From positions 1-27,608 of IMG/VR virus record IMGVR_UViG_3300024520_000407: a DNA stretch of 27,608 nt. One strand, given 5' to 3'. Position 1 is the first letter of the stretch. Each line of letters opens with the position of its first letter. The notes under the pieces were generated by a model. It made no database searches. It saw only the letters and a list, made by a program, of their open reading frames with translations, and was not told where the DNA came from. A program made the position numbers and the translations under genes. Source of the DNA: a virus. Below are positions 13,342-20,325 of the stretch, piece by piece.

Positions 13342-13872
13342 GTGGTCAGGAACTACATATCCAAAAATTACGATGCTATTAAAAAAATGGCATGTACTAT
13401 TGCCAAAAAAAGTCTGATTGATTGTGAGGAATTATGTCACATTGTGATATTGAGTATTTTAGAAAGCGATCAGAGTAAAATTGAGGAACTGATCAAGAAG
13501 AAGCAGTTGAGATATTGGTTGGCAAGGATGATGATGAATCAATATAACTCAACCACATCACCATATCACTACACATACAGAAAACCAGCTGAAAGACACA
13601 GAGAAGCGAAGCAAGATATTCTGCTGTGGTTTGATTCTGATATTGAAAAGAAGATAAAAGATGAAGAAAAGATTGACTTCATCAATTCTACTCTTTCAGA
13701 GATGCCATATTTTGATAAGACAGTAACAGAGATATATTATGAGCATGGCCATTCATTCAAAACTATGTCAGAGGATACTGGCATCAGTAAAACAACTCTT
13801 TTCAAAGCATTAAAACGCACAAAAAATGAAATCAAAAAAAAAGCCAAGCAAAGGACTTGGAGACACGATTGA
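13342..13872 (+). CDS. Sigma-70-like / helix-turn-helix transcription regulator
   Basis: A 176-aa protein. Residues 10-45 (SKNYDAIKKMACTIAKK, then LIDCEELCHIVILSILE) match the first helices of ECF-like sigma factors; residues 130-165 (VTEIYYEHGHSFKTMSE, then DTGISKTTLFKALKRTKNEI) are a sigma4-type helix-turn-helix. It is preceded by DIEKKIKDEEKIDFINSTLS. It therefore may redirect host RNA polymerase to late promoters, as seen with sigma-like proteins in other Bacteroidetes phages. Sigma region 2.3 is poorly conserved, so a non-sigma activator is also possible. The GTG start is preferred since it keeps the helix NYDAIKK; the alternative is ATG 13387. Confidence 0.65.
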   Translation: MVRNYISKNYDAIKKMACTIAKKSLIDCEELCHIVILSILESDQSKIEELIKKKQLRYWLARMMMNQYNSTTSPYHYTYRKPAERHREAKQDILLWFDSDIEKKIKDEEKIDFINSTLSEMPYFDKTVTEIYYEHGHSFKTMSEDTGISKTTLFKALKRTKNEIKKKAKQRTWRHD

Positions 13873-14197
13873 AAAAGTAACAAAATTCACTGGCTTGAAA
13901 GCTGCTGTGGAATCCATCTTTGGAGAGGATTGTGGATGTGAAGAAAGGAAAGAGAAATTGAACAAACTTTTTCCATATGGAGCACATATGAGTGCAGAGG
14001 ATCGTGATCTATATCACCAACATTTGATTAATTGGAAGAAGGGTGGTTCAGTGACTGCTTCACAGCAACATCTTGCCATTGATATTTGGATCAGAAGCAC
14101 AAACAAGAAAAAGAAGTTTTCCAACTGCACATCGTGTGTAAAGAAATTCTTTGAGGATATTGAAAAACTATATGAAAACAGCTGTGAAAATGACTAA
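13826..14197 (+). CDS. Conserved Bacteroidetes-phage small protein
   Basis: A 123-aa protein beginning inside the end of the preceding gene (47-base overlap in another frame). The N-terminal pattern KPSKGLGDTIEKVTKFTGLK, followed by FGEDCGCEERKEKLNKLFP, recurs in Bacteroidetes phages as I recall. It has several cysteines (DCGC, CTSCVKK), which may bind zinc. Basic at the start. Function unknown. The long overlap is unusual but the recalled family start supports this ATG. Confidence 0.65.
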   Translation: MKSKKKPSKGLGDTIEKVTKFTGLKAAVESIFGEDCGCEERKEKLNKLFPYGAHMSAEDRDLYHQHLINWKKGGSVTASQQHLAIDIWIRSTNKKKKFSNCTSCVKKFFEDIEKLYENSCEND

Positions 14198-14756
14198 ACC
14201 TATCAATAAAATATTTGCACATCCAAAAAATCCTCGATTGATTCGCAATGAAAAATATCTGGAGCAAAAAAAGAGCATAGAAGAAACACCTGAGATGATG
14301 GATCTGAGGCCAGTGATAATTGATGAAGATGATATCATACTTGGAGGACATCAAAGATGGAGAGCATGTAAGGAATTAGGTTGGAAAGATGTGCCAGTGA
14401 TGCAATACACCAGAGAGAAACATTTGAAATCTGAATCATTTACTAAATTCAACAAAACATATGAGCTGGTTTGTGCTGAAATAGTAATCAAGGACAATAC
14501 ACACTATGGAGAATTTGATTATGATATGCTTGCAAATGAATGGGATGAATACCCATTATTAGAATATGGTGTGCCAGTCTGGGAAACTGACATGCAAGAG
14601 CCAAATTTTAATGAACTGACTGAAGAAAATAATAAACCTCCAACAGTTAAAATAACATTTTCAAATGAAAGTGATTTGTTAGAAGCAGAACATGAAATAT
14701 CAAATATAGTAAGTAAATATGAAAAAGCATTTTACTCAGTATCATCTGAAAAATGA
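14190..14756 (+). CDS. ParB/Srx-like nuclease-domain protein
   Basis: A 188-aa protein. The N-terminal 90 residues are a ParB N-terminal domain: PINKIFAHPKNPRLIRN with the conserved N-P-R, LRPVIIDEDDIILGG near 39, then GGHQRWRACKELG (residues 52-64) and WKDVPVM. The GGHQRWRA signature is that of the phage ParB-like proteins paired with DNA modification enzymes, a variant of the GERRxR/GGNxRxxA nucleotide-binding loop. The C-terminal half has no recognised domain. The role is unproven: CTPase or nuclease activity, or targeting of the neighbouring Mom-like protein. The ATG at 14190 is chosen for its short overlap; starts at 14172 or 14151 are possible. Confidence 0.75.
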   Translation: MTKPINKIFAHPKNPRLIRNEKYLEQKKSIEETPEMMDLRPVIIDEDDIILGGHQRWRACKELGWKDVPVMQYTREKHLKSESFTKFNKTYELVCAEIVIKDNTHYGEFDYDMLANEWDEYPLLEYGVPVWETDMQEPNFNELTEENNKPPTVKITFSNESDLLEAEHEISNIVSKYEKAFYSVSSEK

Positions 14757-15337
14757 GATTAGAAAAAGCATCATATAAAGCAATTAAATATGCTTGTTTA
14801 AAATTTCACTATGCAAAAACTGTTCCAGTGAGAAATATATCATATTCTGTATTTAACAAAAACAATGAATGGTGTGGAGTTATATGCTATGGGTTGGGTG
14901 CTTGTGCTAACTTAGGTAAAAAATACAATGCTGTCTCTGGCCAATTTTTAGAATTAACCAGAATGGCTTTAAATGGAAAACAAGAAAGTACAAGCAAAGC
15001 AATGTCAATTTCTATTAAACTTTTGAAAAAGCACAAACCCTTAGTAAAAGTATTAATAAGCTATGCTGACAAAGGTCAAAATCACTTTGGAACAATATAT
15101 CAAGCAACAAATTGGCTGTTTGTAGAAGAAAGCAAAAGCAGTGGAAAAGAATGTTTCTACAAAGGAAAATGGGTGCATGATAGAGGGCCAAGTTCTTTGC
15201 CAAAAGAACAGAGAGAAAAATTGCTATACAGAAAAAAATCAGGTAAATACAAATATATTTTTCCTTTGACAAAAGAGCTTAAAAGAGATTGCCAACAATT
15301 ATCAAAACCATATCCAAAAAAAGAACTACTTAATTGA
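14753..15337 (+). CDS. Mom-like DNA adenine-modification protein
   Basis: A 194-aa protein starting in an ATGA overlap. It matches phage Mu Mom in outline: ISYSVFNKNNEWCGVICYGL near 29, FLELTRMALN near 65, a long amphipathic region (SKAMSISIKLLKKHKPLVKV), then SYADKGQNHFGTIYQATNWL near 108-127. These are the GNAT-like core motifs of Mom, which modifies adenine in phage DNA to block host restriction enzymes. The C-terminus is basic (GPSSLPKEQREKLLYRKKSG), probably DNA-contacting. With the ParB-like gene upstream and the C5-methyltransferase-like gene at 11.4 kb it makes a DNA modification set. Its stop is shared with the tRNA on the other strand. Confidence 0.75.
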   Translation: MRLEKASYKAIKYACLKFHYAKTVPVRNISYSVFNKNNEWCGVICYGLGACANLGKKYNAVSGQFLELTRMALNGKQESTSKAMSISIKLLKKHKPLVKVLISYADKGQNHFGTIYQATNWLFVEESKSSGKECFYKGKWVHDRGPSSLPKEQREKLLYRKKSGKYKYIFPLTKELKRDCQQLSKPYPKKELLN

Positions 15338-15406
15338 GCGATGAGGTCGATTTGAACGCCATCTCTTGACTGGAAGCCAAGTGTGTTACCATTACACTAT
15401 CATCGC
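15337..15406 (-). tRNA. tRNA-Gly (anticodon UCC), minus strand
   Basis: On the minus strand 15406-15337 folds as a 70-nt tRNA. The acceptor GCGATGA pairs perfectly with TCATCGC (7 bp). The D-arm is GTGT-AATGGTA-ACAC. The anticodon stem is CTTGG/TCAAG, with loop CTTCCAG giving anticodon TCC (UCC), which reads GGA glycine codons. The T-loop is TTCAAAT. The T-stem (TGGCG/CGACC) is imperfect, with two mismatches or a bulge, and the variable region is about two bases shorter than in typical bacterial tRNA-Gly. The sequence matches known bacterial tRNA-Gly(UCC) in order and has a U discriminator, with CCA not encoded (next bases CAA). It is opposite to all other genes and overlaps the Mom-like stop by one base. 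Confidence 0.8.
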
Positions 15407-15435
15407 ATATATGAGAGCAATATACACCAAGAAAA

Positions 15436-15783
15436 ATGAATAAAACAGAAATAAAAAAGAAAGCTATGATGGAAGCTCTTGAAAAATCACTTGGTGTAGT
15501 CACTCAAGCATGTAGGATTGCAAGTGTATCCAGAACGCAATACTATCAATGGTTAAAAGATGATCAAGTATTCAAGAAGCAAACAGATGATATTGCAGAG
15601 ATAGCAATTGACTTTGCAGAGAGTAAACTTCATTCTCTTATCAGTCAAGAGAACGTGCCAAGCACAATATTCTATCTCAAGACAAAAGGAAAGAAACGTG
15701 GATATGTAGAATCTCAAGAAATGACTATCTCAGAACCAAACAAAAAGCCAAGCTGGATTACAAGCGAGGATGAAGCAGAGTAA
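15436..15783 (+). CDS. Terminase small subunit
   Basis: A 115-aa protein. LEKSLGVVTQACRIASVSRT followed by QYYQWLKDD (residues 15-43) is the helix-turn-helix of terminase small subunits that recognises the packaging site. The middle helix (AIDFAESKLHSLISQ) would form the oligomer ring, and the end KKPSWITSEDEAE is acidic. It is followed by the large subunit with a 14-base overlap. A 2-residue Pro/Trp patch near the end is typical of terminase partners in Bacteroidetes phages. Confidence 0.85.
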   Translation: MNKTEIKKKAMMEALEKSLGVVTQACRIASVSRTQYYQWLKDDQVFKKQTDDIAEIAIDFAESKLHSLISQENVPSTIFYLKTKGKKRGYVESQEMTISEPNKKPSWITSEDEAE

Positions 15784-16924
15784 ATCATATTATGACTGTA
15801 AGAACTGTGATACTCGTATCCAAGTACATCAAGGAGGAACGAGATCGGGCAAGACGTATTCAATATGTCAGGCATTGATTGAGTGGTGTGTGAACAATAA
15901 GAACTCTGGATGGGTAATTACGATCATAAGAAAGACCATGCCGAGCTTGAAAGCGAGTGTGATGAGAGATTTTTTTCAGATATTAGAGAATGAAGGATGG
16001 TATTCTCCTGCTCATCATAATAAAAGCAACTCACAATATATTTTGTTTGGTAATATGATTGAATTTGTTTCAATCGATATGCCCCAGCGCATCAGAGGTA
16101 GAAAAAGACACATAGCTTTTTTGAATGAGTGCAATGAATTAACCTTTGAAGATTTCACTCAGATAATTTTGAGAACGTCTGAAATAGTAATCATGGATTT
16201 TAACCCCAGCGATGTATTTTCATGGATATATGATAAAGTAATGACGAGAGATGATTGCAGTTTTTTCCAAACAACATATCTGGACAATCCATTCTTGGAA
16301 GAAAACACAATAAAAGAGATTGAATACCTAAAATTAACGGATGCAAATTATTGGAGAATTTATGGATTGGGTGAACGTGGTTTGAACATCGCTGCTATCT
16401 TTCCACATTTCAATCAAGTGGATGAGATACCAGATCGCGCACAATTTATTTCATTTGGTTTAGATTGGGGATTTACAAATGATCCAAGCGCACTCATATC
16501 AGTGTATAAAGATGGGTTGGATCTATATGCTCATGAACACTTGTATGAAACTGGATTGACAAATAATGATTTGATAAGAAAGATGCGAGAAATGGGAATT
16601 GATAGGCAAGAAATAATTGCCGATTCTGCTGAACCGAAATCTATAACTGAACTCTCACGACAAGGATTCTTAATCAAAGGTGCGAAGAAAGGTCAAGACA
16701 GCATCAGATTAGGAATAGACGTAATGAAACGACATAGAATAAATATAAGCAAAGAAAGCACTAATCTAATAAAAGAGATGCAGTCATATAAGTGGAAAAC
16801 AGACCGAGATGGCAACCAAATCAATGAACCAGAAAGCGGAAACGATCATGGAATTGATGCGCTGAGATATGTGTGTTTGAATAAGCTCATGGAAAACTAC
16901 TCTGGCAAATATTACATATCATAA
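15770..16924 (+). CDS. Terminase large subunit
   Basis: A 384-aa protein. The ATPase domain has Walker A GGTRSGKT (residues 22-29), an adenine-binding-type W-V-I-T-I-I-R-K stretch after it, Walker B IAFLNE (115-120) with catalytic Glu120, and the coupling motif near 134-150 (LRTSEIVIMDFNP). The nuclease domain has FGLDWGF near 228, IIADSAEPKS near 284 and NDHGIDALRY near 360, the acidic metal-binding residues of the RNase H-like fold. It packages phage DNA into the prohead with the small subunit. The size is slightly below the usual 400-550 aa. It belongs to the Terminase_3/PBSX type. Confidence 0.95.
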   Translation: MKQSKSYYDCKNCDTRIQVHQGGTRSGKTYSICQALIEWCVNNKNSGWVITIIRKTMPSLKASVMRDFFQILENEGWYSPAHHNKSNSQYILFGNMIEFVSIDMPQRIRGRKRHIAFLNECNELTFEDFTQIILRTSEIVIMDFNPSDVFSWIYDKVMTRDDCSFFQTTYLDNPFLEENTIKEIEYLKLTDANYWRIYGLGERGLNIAAIFPHFNQVDEIPDRAQFISFGLDWGFTNDPSALISVYKDGLDLYAHEHLYETGLTNNDLIRKMREMGIDRQEIIADSAEPKSITELSRQGFLIKGAKKGQDSIRLGIDVMKRHRINISKESTNLIKEMQSYKWKTDRDGNQINEPESGNDHGIDALRYVCLNKLMENYSGKYYIS

Positions 16925-17121
16925 TGAAATTAACAGTACCTTCAGATGAAGTTCTATGTAATGAATGCGAATCTTTTATAAAGCACTACGCTAAAGAGCA
17001 AGTGATTAAGGAGTTAAGTGATTGGGTTCAATTCACGAAATCAATCAAGCCATCTGTGCTAAGTATGATGAAAGATAGAATCAAAGAACTTAAACAGAAG
17101 AAAGTGAATGAACTCACCTAA
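16924..17121 (+). CDS. Small protein after the terminase
   Basis: A 65-aa protein starting inside the terminase stop (TAATG). It is a helical polar protein with CNECESFIKHYAKEQVIKEL and a basic end. The first 18 bases (ATGAAATTAACAGTACCT) differ by only one base from those of the gene at 17145, which is an unusual shared start region. Function unknown; position suggests a tail or packaging accessory. Confidence 0.5.
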   Translation: MKLTVPSDEVLCNECESFIKHYAKEQVIKELSDWVQFTKSIKPSVLSMMKDRIKELKQKKVNELT

Positions 17122-17144
17122 TAGCATAACTAAAAGTGAATAAA

Positions 17145-17675
17145 ATGAAAATAACAGTACCTACATCAGTTGCAGATATTACAGTAAAGAAATGGATTAA
17201 ACTTTCCAAGACAGATGATGTGGTTAAGCGAGTAGCAATCCTCTGTGACATAACACCTAAAACAGTCAAGAGAATGACTATTGAAAGCATGGAAACTGTG
17301 AACTCATTGCTGGAAGAATTAGAAGATCCAAGCCAGACTGAGTTTGAGTTGTTTCCAATCATAGAAATTAAAGGAGAAAAATATGGTATACATCCAAACC
17401 TCTCAGAGCTTACTGTTGGAGAGTATGCTGATCTGGAGACAGCATGCGAAGATTCGGATGAGAACTTGCTTCAGATACTCTCTATTCTGTACAGAAAGGT
17501 CACACACGAATCACAAGACTTCTATCAGATAGCTCCATACACTGGAAGCGAAAACAGAAAGATATTCAATGAGATGAAAATGGACAAAGTTTTCTCACTA
17601 CTCGCTTTTTTTTTGAATATAGGTCTGACCTTTATGAAAGATTCAGTGCGATCTTTGGAGGCGGTGGAGAGGTAG
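17145..17675 (+). CDS. Tail assembly chaperone, upstream product (gpG analog)
   Basis: The zero-frame product is 176 aa from the ATG at 17145; a GTG at 17136 would add three residues. It resembles the tail assembly chaperone proteins of Bacteroidetes phages: VKRVAILCDITPKTVKRM near 26, ESMETVNSLLEELED, FELFPIIEIKGEKYGIHPNL near 70, then LSILYRKVTHESQDFYQIAP. The last part, LLAFFLNIGLTFMKDSVRSL, matches the FFLxLG ending of these proteins. Frame 0 stops at 17673-17675, and a second frame (-1) is open from the T-run at 17606-17614. The protein would bind and prevent early polymerisation of tail tube subunits, helped by the tape measure. Confidence 0.7.
   Translation: MKITVPTSVADITVKKWIKLSKTDDVVKRVAILCDITPKTVKRMTIESMETVNSLLEELEDPSQTEFELFPIIEIKGEKYGIHPNLSELTVGEYADLETACEDSDENLLQILSILYRKVTHESQDFYQIAPYTGSENRKIFNEMKMDKVFSLLAFFLNIGLTFMKDSVRSLEAVER
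17606..17614 (+). promoter_or_regulatory. Slippery T9 sequence, probable -1 ribosomal frameshift site
   Basis: Nine T residues (17606-17614) followed by GAATAT contain T-TTT-TTT and T-TTT-TTG heptamers in the zero frame, the X-XXY-YYZ pattern where tRNAs can slip back by one base. The frame-0 product ends 61 bases later (stop at 17673). Slipping opens the -1 frame that continues to 17848 with no stop. Candidate downstream stimulators are the G-rich stretches between 17655 and 17710, but no stable pseudoknot was proven by eye. Confidence 0.6.
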
Positions 17676-17848
17676 GTTCTTCAATGGCAAATAAATGGGG
17701 TTGGTTCGCTTCAATCTATCATCTGGCGGGTGGGGACATATTAAAAATTGAGGCCGTTACAGAGCTTAAAATTGAACAAGCATTCACTTTTTTGTGTTAC
17801 GAATTAGACCTTTCTATATCTAAGAATAACAAAGACATAATCAAGTAA
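17606..17848 (+). CDS. -1 frame extension of the tail chaperone (gpGT analog)
   Basis: In the -1 frame the reading runs from the T-run to a stop at 17846-17848. Its C-terminal part, MANKWGWFASIYHLAGGDIL and then KIEAVTELKIEQAFTFLCYE, is a good match in style to the T domain that follows the chaperone in other Bacteroidetes phages (KWGWY...LAGGD, then an amphipathic helix). A lone ATG at 17684 would give a free 54-aa protein instead. Fusion by frameshift is more likely since the T domain normally needs to be fused, and the -1 frame is open from 17573, upstream of the slippery site. Two products in a fixed ratio are expected, as with lambda gpG and gpGT. Confidence 0.6.
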   Translation, partial: FFFEYRSDLYERFSAIFGGGGEVGSSMANKWGWFASIYHLAGGDILKIEAVTELKIEQAFTFLCYELDLSISKNNKDIIK

Positions 17849-17849
17849 G

Positions 17850-18326
17850 ATGGAAGCAAATCAATCAGAAACAACTCTATTCAAATTGTTGAAAGCATTT
17901 GATACATACGGAGCAGATAACGCACAAATTAACAGCACTGTAATTGGACCTATTGAAGAAATGGATGTAAAGAAAATGGATTCAACTCTTTTTCCTTGCT
18001 TATTTGTTAATCCAAGTTCTGCGTCAATTGATAAAGGTGAAGCAGAAATTTCACTTGAAATAATTGTTGCAACATTGCAACCAAGTGATTTGGAAGATCG
18101 TGCTTATGTTTTGAGCAATATGTTCTACATAATGAAAGATATCATTGCAATGGGGTATAATCACGCATACGATGATGATCTTTTCATTACCAGATGCACA
18201 ATGGAATTACCAGTCAGTTTAGATCCCTTCATGGTCCGATTTGAAAATATGCTGATTGGATGGTCTGCAATGGCAAATTTCTCAGTAGATAATACAAATG
18301 ATGTTTGCTTAATACCAATGAAATGA
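17850..18326 (+). CDS. Putative tail terminator / tail completion protein
   Basis: A 158-aa protein starting one base after the chaperone stop. The pattern FPCLFVNPSSASIDKG near 48, EISLEIIVATLQPSDLEDRA near 66, then PFMVRFENMLIGWSAMANFS near 127 is that of the small alpha/beta proteins that cap the tail tube in Bacteroidetes phages. The N-terminus is polar and the C-terminus ends CLIPMK. The role is by fold-like pattern and position among tail genes. The next gene overlaps it by ATGA. Confidence 0.55.
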   Translation: MEANQSETTLFKLLKAFDTYGADNAQINSTVIGPIEEMDVKKMDSTLFPCLFVNPSSASIDKGEAEISLEIIVATLQPSDLEDRAYVLSNMFYIMKDIIAMGYNHAYDDDLFITRCTMELPVSLDPFMVRFENMLIGWSAMANFSVDNTNDVCLIPMK

Positions 18327-18892
18327 TCACAATGATGATTGACAATGTGAAGTACGATGCACCACTCACTACAAAGATAATGCATGATGTAGCAATGAGA
18401 TGGAAGAAGAATGCACTTCAGATGTTAAGGAGACAAGGACACAGAGCAACTGGAACACTGGCCAACTCAATGAAATTGGAATGGGAGTTGAATCAAGATA
18501 AAGATGAGTGGACAATTGAACTCACTCCGGATGTTGATTATTGGCAATATGTAGATTCTGGTGTTGATGGAGTAAACAAGAAATATAGTCGGGAGACTTT
18601 CAAATTCCTAAACACAGATACCAGAACATTCAGATTCACAAATAAGAAACCACCACTAAAAGCTATCATGGGATGGTTAAAAGTGAAAGGATATCAAGGA
18701 CGCAATGCTAAAGGACAATTCATAACAGATAGATCATTTGGATTCTTAGTACAGAGAGCAATATTTCAAAGAGGATTAAAACCATCATACTTCATATCTA
18801 AAACTGGTAATAACATACTGAAGAAATACTCAGATCCAATTGCTTCTGCTGTTGGTCAAGATGTTGCAAATATCATAACCAAGATATTGTAA
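18323..18892 (+). CDS. HK97 gp10-like head-tail or tail component
   Basis: A 189-aa protein from the ATG in the ATGA overlap (an in-frame ATG at 18305 lies further inside the previous gene). MRWKKNALQMLRRQGHRATG near 26, GTLANSMKLEWELNQDKDEW, then DYWQYVDSGVDGVNKKY near 75 resemble HK97 gp10-like tail completion proteins, which join the tail to the portal-neck complex. The WQYVDSG turn and the FGFLVQRAIFQRGLKPSYFI helix are typical features. The family name is from resemblance. Confidence 0.6.
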   Translation: MITMMIDNVKYDAPLTTKIMHDVAMRWKKNALQMLRRQGHRATGTLANSMKLEWELNQDKDEWTIELTPDVDYWQYVDSGVDGVNKKYSRETFKFLNTDTRTFRFTNKKPPLKAIMGWLKVKGYQGRNAKGQFITDRSFGFLVQRAIFQRGLKPSYFISKTGNNILKKYSDPIASAVGQDVANIITKIL

Positions 18893-18921
18893 TAAAATAA
18901 CAGAACCGAACATATATAAAA

Positions 18922-20325
18922 ATGGCATACATCGTAGAACAACAACCATCTGAAACAGCTCTCACCAGCACACTACATCCAACTATCTTCACAGTCTCTG
19001 ATGTGGGATATAGTGGATATAAATACAGATTCGCATTAAAGGTGAAAGATGATGCTGGAACAATCTTGACAGTATTAGCATTGCAACCAAATAATAATGA
19101 AGCAGCCACATTCAATATCGCTCAGGTATTAGATAGCTATGTAAAGACAACTGAGATACAAATTCCACTCACTGATTCCAGTCATTCAATTCATCTGTTA
19201 GGTGCTAAGGTATTAACTCAGGTGTGTGCAAAGGGAGCTTTCACAGCAAGAAAATTTCTTGTAGATCTTGGATACATTAAGGCAACCACAGCTTCAGGAG
19301 CAGTATCATATACAGCAGCAGATACTGATAACAAAGTATTTGCATTAAGATGGTCTGGTCATACATCAGACTTTGCAGATTGGAGTGATGTTAAGTTGAA
19401 TGGAGATCTGATATCTGCGTTCTCAGATAATGCTCCATCATATAATACTTCTATGCTAAGTGAAATTCCTTTGAGTGGAACTGCAACATGGCCATCAGGA
19501 TTGAATGCTTTATCAAGTCTATTCAAAGACAATGTGACTATGACATCATTCAGAACATTAGCAACACCAACTGGAACTGCTACTGGATATGATCTGGATC
19601 GTAATCTAAATTACTATAAAATTAGAGTAATGAATGGAGCATCTGAAGTTGGTATTTATGACATAAACATTGCAACCTCTGGTGGAGTGGCATCTGGTTC
19701 AGTTGGATCAGATAGCATGATATCATTTGTAGGAGTTGGCCCGATGAACTTAAAATCACAAACTGCAAATGCAAGTCTTGCCACAGCGATCAACGGCACT
19801 TGGACTTATTATGATGTGGTTGCATATACAACCAGTGGCTTATCAACAGCATATCAACTGTCTGGAATATACAGATACACACAAGTTGATGCACCTTGCT
19901 TATATGATGCATTCACAATTGGATTTCAAAACAGAGCTGGAGCATATGACTACATTGATGTATTAGGAGCACAAACCAACAGCACCAAAGTAACAAGCAA
20001 ATCAAAGTATGTAGGCAAGTCGGGAAACTATCTTGATACGAGTACATCAGTTGATTGGGCATCGTATGGAAGGAATGGAGGCACTACATTCAGAGATGTA
20101 AGATCTAAGAGAGGCATGAAAGTATCAACTGGCTGGTATGATGAAAGCAGAGATGTATTGATGGAATCATTGATAGTATCACGTAAGGTTGTTATGATAA
20201 ATAGTAAAGGAGACATAATACCGATTGTTATTAAGGACACAAACTATCTGGAAAAAACGAGCTTGAAAAATAAGCTATTCGCGTATGATCTGAATATTGA
20301 ATATGCAAAAGAAAGAATATCATGA
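18922..20325 (+). CDS. Large tail structural protein (baseplate/distal tail candidate)
   Basis: A 467-aa protein. It is Ser, Thr, Gly and Ala-rich with short beta-like segments throughout (LHPTIFTVSDVGYSGYKYRF, YDLDRNLNYYKIRVMNG) and a C-terminus (LMESLIVSRKVVMINSKG, then DIIPIVIKDTNYLEK) resembling the ends of tail proteins in related phages. The protein is encoded directly upstream of the 1017-aa gene with an ATGA overlap, so both should form the tail tip. No catalytic motif is visible. Function is inferred from context, composition and the resemblance to Bacteroidetes-phage tail proteins. Confidence 0.55.
   Translation: MAYIVEQQPSETALTSTLHPTIFTVSDVGYSGYKYRFALKVKDDAGTILTVLALQPNNNEAATFNIAQVLDSYVKTTEIQIPLTDSSHSIHLLGAKVLTQVCAKGAFTARKFLVDLGYIKATTASGAVSYTAADTDNKVFALRWSGHTSDFADWSDVKLNGDLISAFSDNAPSYNTSMLSEIPLSGTATWPSGLNALSSLFKDNVTMTSFRTLATPTGTATGYDLDRNLNYYKIRVMNGASEVGIYDINIATSGGVASGSVGSDSMISFVGVGPMNLKSQTANASLATAINGTWTYYDVVAYTTSGLSTAYQLSGIYRYTQVDAPCLYDAFTIGFQNRAGAYDYIDVLGAQTNSTKVTSKSKYVGKSGNYLDTSTSVDWASYGRNGGTTFRDVRSKRGMKVSTGWYDESRDVLMESLIVSRKVVMINSKGDIIPIVIKDTNYLEKTSLKNKLFAYDLNIEYAKERIS

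Noticed and set aside
15337-15406. The tRNA locus as an attachment site for phage integration
   Set aside because: No integrase or excisionase gene is seen, and no direct repeat flanks the tRNA; the tRNA explanation is enough.
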